The notes under the pieces are model-generated. The model searched no databases. It was given only the letters and a program-made list of their open reading frames with translations, and was not told the origin of the DNA. 64,000 nucleotides of DNA, taken from NCBI RefSeq assembly GCF_027980145.1, contig NZ_JAMZNK010000014.1:1-64000 (forward strand), written 5' to 3'. Both the position numbers and the translations under genes were made by a program. The stretch comes from Flavobacterium azizsancarii (GTDB lineage: Bacteria; Bacteroidota; Bacteroidia; Flavobacteriales; Flavobacteriaceae). This document shows positions 62,977-64,000 of this stretch, in pieces. Positions within the stretch are counted from its first letter, which is position 1, and every line of letters begins with the position of its first letter.

Positions 62977-64000
62977 TGAAAAAAATACAGTTTAGCCTCG
63001 GATTATTTTTAGTGTTTTTTACTTTATTACAAGCGCAGAATACACCAAAAGGAACACCGCCTGCTATTGCAGATAAAGATTTAACCGCTTACTTGTTCGT
63101 TTATTTTACAGGAAATAATGTCGAAGAAGAAGCAGTACATTACGCCGTTAGTGCTGATGGATATCATTATTATCACCTGAACAATAATAAACCTGTTATT
63201 GATAGTAAAACGATCAGCTCAACGGGAGGCGTTCGTGATCCTCATATTTTACGTGGCGATGATGGTAAAACTTTTTATATGGTTTTAACTGATATGACTT
63301 CGTCAAAAGGCTGGGACAGTAATCGAGCCATGATTTTACTAAAAAGTACAGATCTTGTCAATTGGGAGAGTAGTTTGGTTAACATTCAAACGGCTTTTAC
63401 GGGAAATGAAAATTTAAAACGAGTTTGGGCACCACAAACCATTTATGATGCAAAAGCAGGAAAGTATCTTGTCTACTTTAGTTTGCAATATGCCGGAGGT
63501 CCGGATAAAATTTATTACGCTTATGCAAATAAGGATTTCACAGCATTAGAAAGTGCTCCGAAACTTTTATTTGTACCAAAGTCTGAAAGAGCGTGTATTG
63601 ACGGAGATATTATTGAAAAAGATGGAGTATATCATCTTTTCTATAAAACCGAAACGGAGAAAGCAGGAATAAAAGTAGCCACAACAACGGATCTAACATC
63701 TGGAAAATGGGTTGAAAATGACAATTACCTGCAACAAACAAAAGATGGAGTTGAAGGTTCAAGTGTTTTTAAACTCAATAACTCTGATGATTATATTTTA
63801 ATGTATGATGTCTATACAAAAGGAAAATATCAGTTTACAAAAACGAAGGATCTTGAAAATTTTACGGTAATTGACAACGATATTTCAATGGATTTTAATC
63901 CGCGTCACGGAACAATTTTGCCAATTACCAGATCTGAATTAAAAAAGCTTACTGCGAAATGGAGAATGCCTGAAAAATTTCCAAAATTAAATAATAATCC
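62976..64000 (+). CDS. GH43-like glycoside hydrolase, partial (cut by window end)
   Basis: The coding sequence starts at ATG 62976, sharing one base with the GH27 stop (TAATG), and stays open for 341 codons to the window edge. A signal peptide (about 1-22, ending LLQAQ) is followed by a five-bladed-propeller-like fold: AYLFVYFTGN, SSTGGVRDPHILRGDDGKTFYMV, RVWAPQTIYDAKAGKYLVYFS, RACIDGDIIEKDGVYHLFYK and VEGSSVFK. The Asp in VRDPH, the Asp in IDGD and the Glu in VEGS match the three acids of GH43. Such enzymes remove arabinofuranose, xylose or galactose. Specificity is not clear, and the C-terminal part is unseen. Confidence 0.78.
   Translation, partial: MKKIQFSLGLFLVFFTLLQAQNTPKGTPPAIADKDLTAYLFVYFTGNNVEEEAVHYAVSADGYHYYHLNNNKPVIDSKTISSTGGVRDPHILRGDDGKTFYMVLTDMTSSKGWDSNRAMILLKSTDLVNWESSLVNIQTAFTGNENLKRVWAPQTIYDAKAGKYLVYFSLQYAGGPDKIYYAYANKDFTALESAPKLLFVPKSERACIDGDIIEKDGVYHLFYKTETEKAGIKVATTTDLTSGKWVENDNYLQQTKDGVEGSSVFKLNNSDDYILMYDVYTKGKYQFTKTKDLENFTVIDNDISMDFNPRHGTILPITRSELKKLTAKWRMPEKFPKLNNN

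Overview
This is an AT-rich window from the chromosome of a Bacteroidota bacterium, most likely a Flavobacterium or a close relative. The evidence is two SusC/SusD pairs, two hybrid two-component regulators of the kind that control polysaccharide utilisation loci (PULs), SPII-type lipoproteins, weak or absent Shine-Dalgarno sites, and dispersed palindromic repeats of a type I associate with flavobacterial genomes. No rRNA, intact tRNA or CRISPR array is visible. The last gene runs off the right edge.

Layout. 1-2.6 kb: a 23-bp periodic repeat array that looks like the end of an IS21-type element, then two tandem ferritin-like genes. 2.6-5 kb: a decayed fasciclin-gene copy, then a minus-strand group of 5-hydroxyisourate hydrolase, a GlcG/HbpS-like protein and a Crp/Fnr regulator. 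5.3-6.8 kb: a soluble PAS histidine kinase. 7-9.9 kb: a five-gene minus-strand photolyase/cryptochrome cluster (TIGR03643, DUF2452, flavin reductase, photolyase, and a 44-residue DUF2256 protein). 10-13.7 kb: gene-poor and scarred. It holds the intact fasciclin gene, a SnoaL-like/HxlR divergent pair, a broken radC-like gene and tRNA-3'-end-like fragments.

13.7-24.3 kb is a complete L-rhamnose module: a GntR-type regulator divergent from rhaT, the aldolase/lactaldehyde dehydrogenase fusion, rhamnose isomerase, rhamnulokinase and lutABC. It predicts L-rhamnose to DHAP plus L-lactaldehyde, then L-lactate, then pyruvate. 24.4-26.9 kb: a quinone/flavodoxin-fold oxidoreductase and an HSL-type esterase divergent from an AraC regulator.

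27.2-39.0 kb is a fructan PUL: a hybrid regulator whose sensor is a sugar-binding periplasmic domain, an MFS sugar porter, a GH32 lipoprotein, SusC, SusD and a PfkB fructokinase. 39.1-40.9 kb: a divergent HxlR regulator and MFS exporter. 41.3-43.8 kb: a solitary class II (B12-dependent) ribonucleotide reductase, followed by a 25-bp repeat cluster.

44.3-64 kb is a second PUL: a propeller-type hybrid regulator (TTG start), a repeat-rich gap, a surface lipoprotein, SusC, SusD, two GH30 enzymes, a GH2 beta-galactosidase-like enzyme, a GH27 enzyme and a GH43-like enzyme cut by the window end. The enzyme set suggests side chains of a beta-galactan such as type II arabinogalactan; this is inference. 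Rhamnose, fructan and galactan/arabinose use side by side suggests a bacterium feeding on plant material. I see no clearly new system. The photolyase-linked cluster of unknown small proteins is the best candidate for undescribed function.
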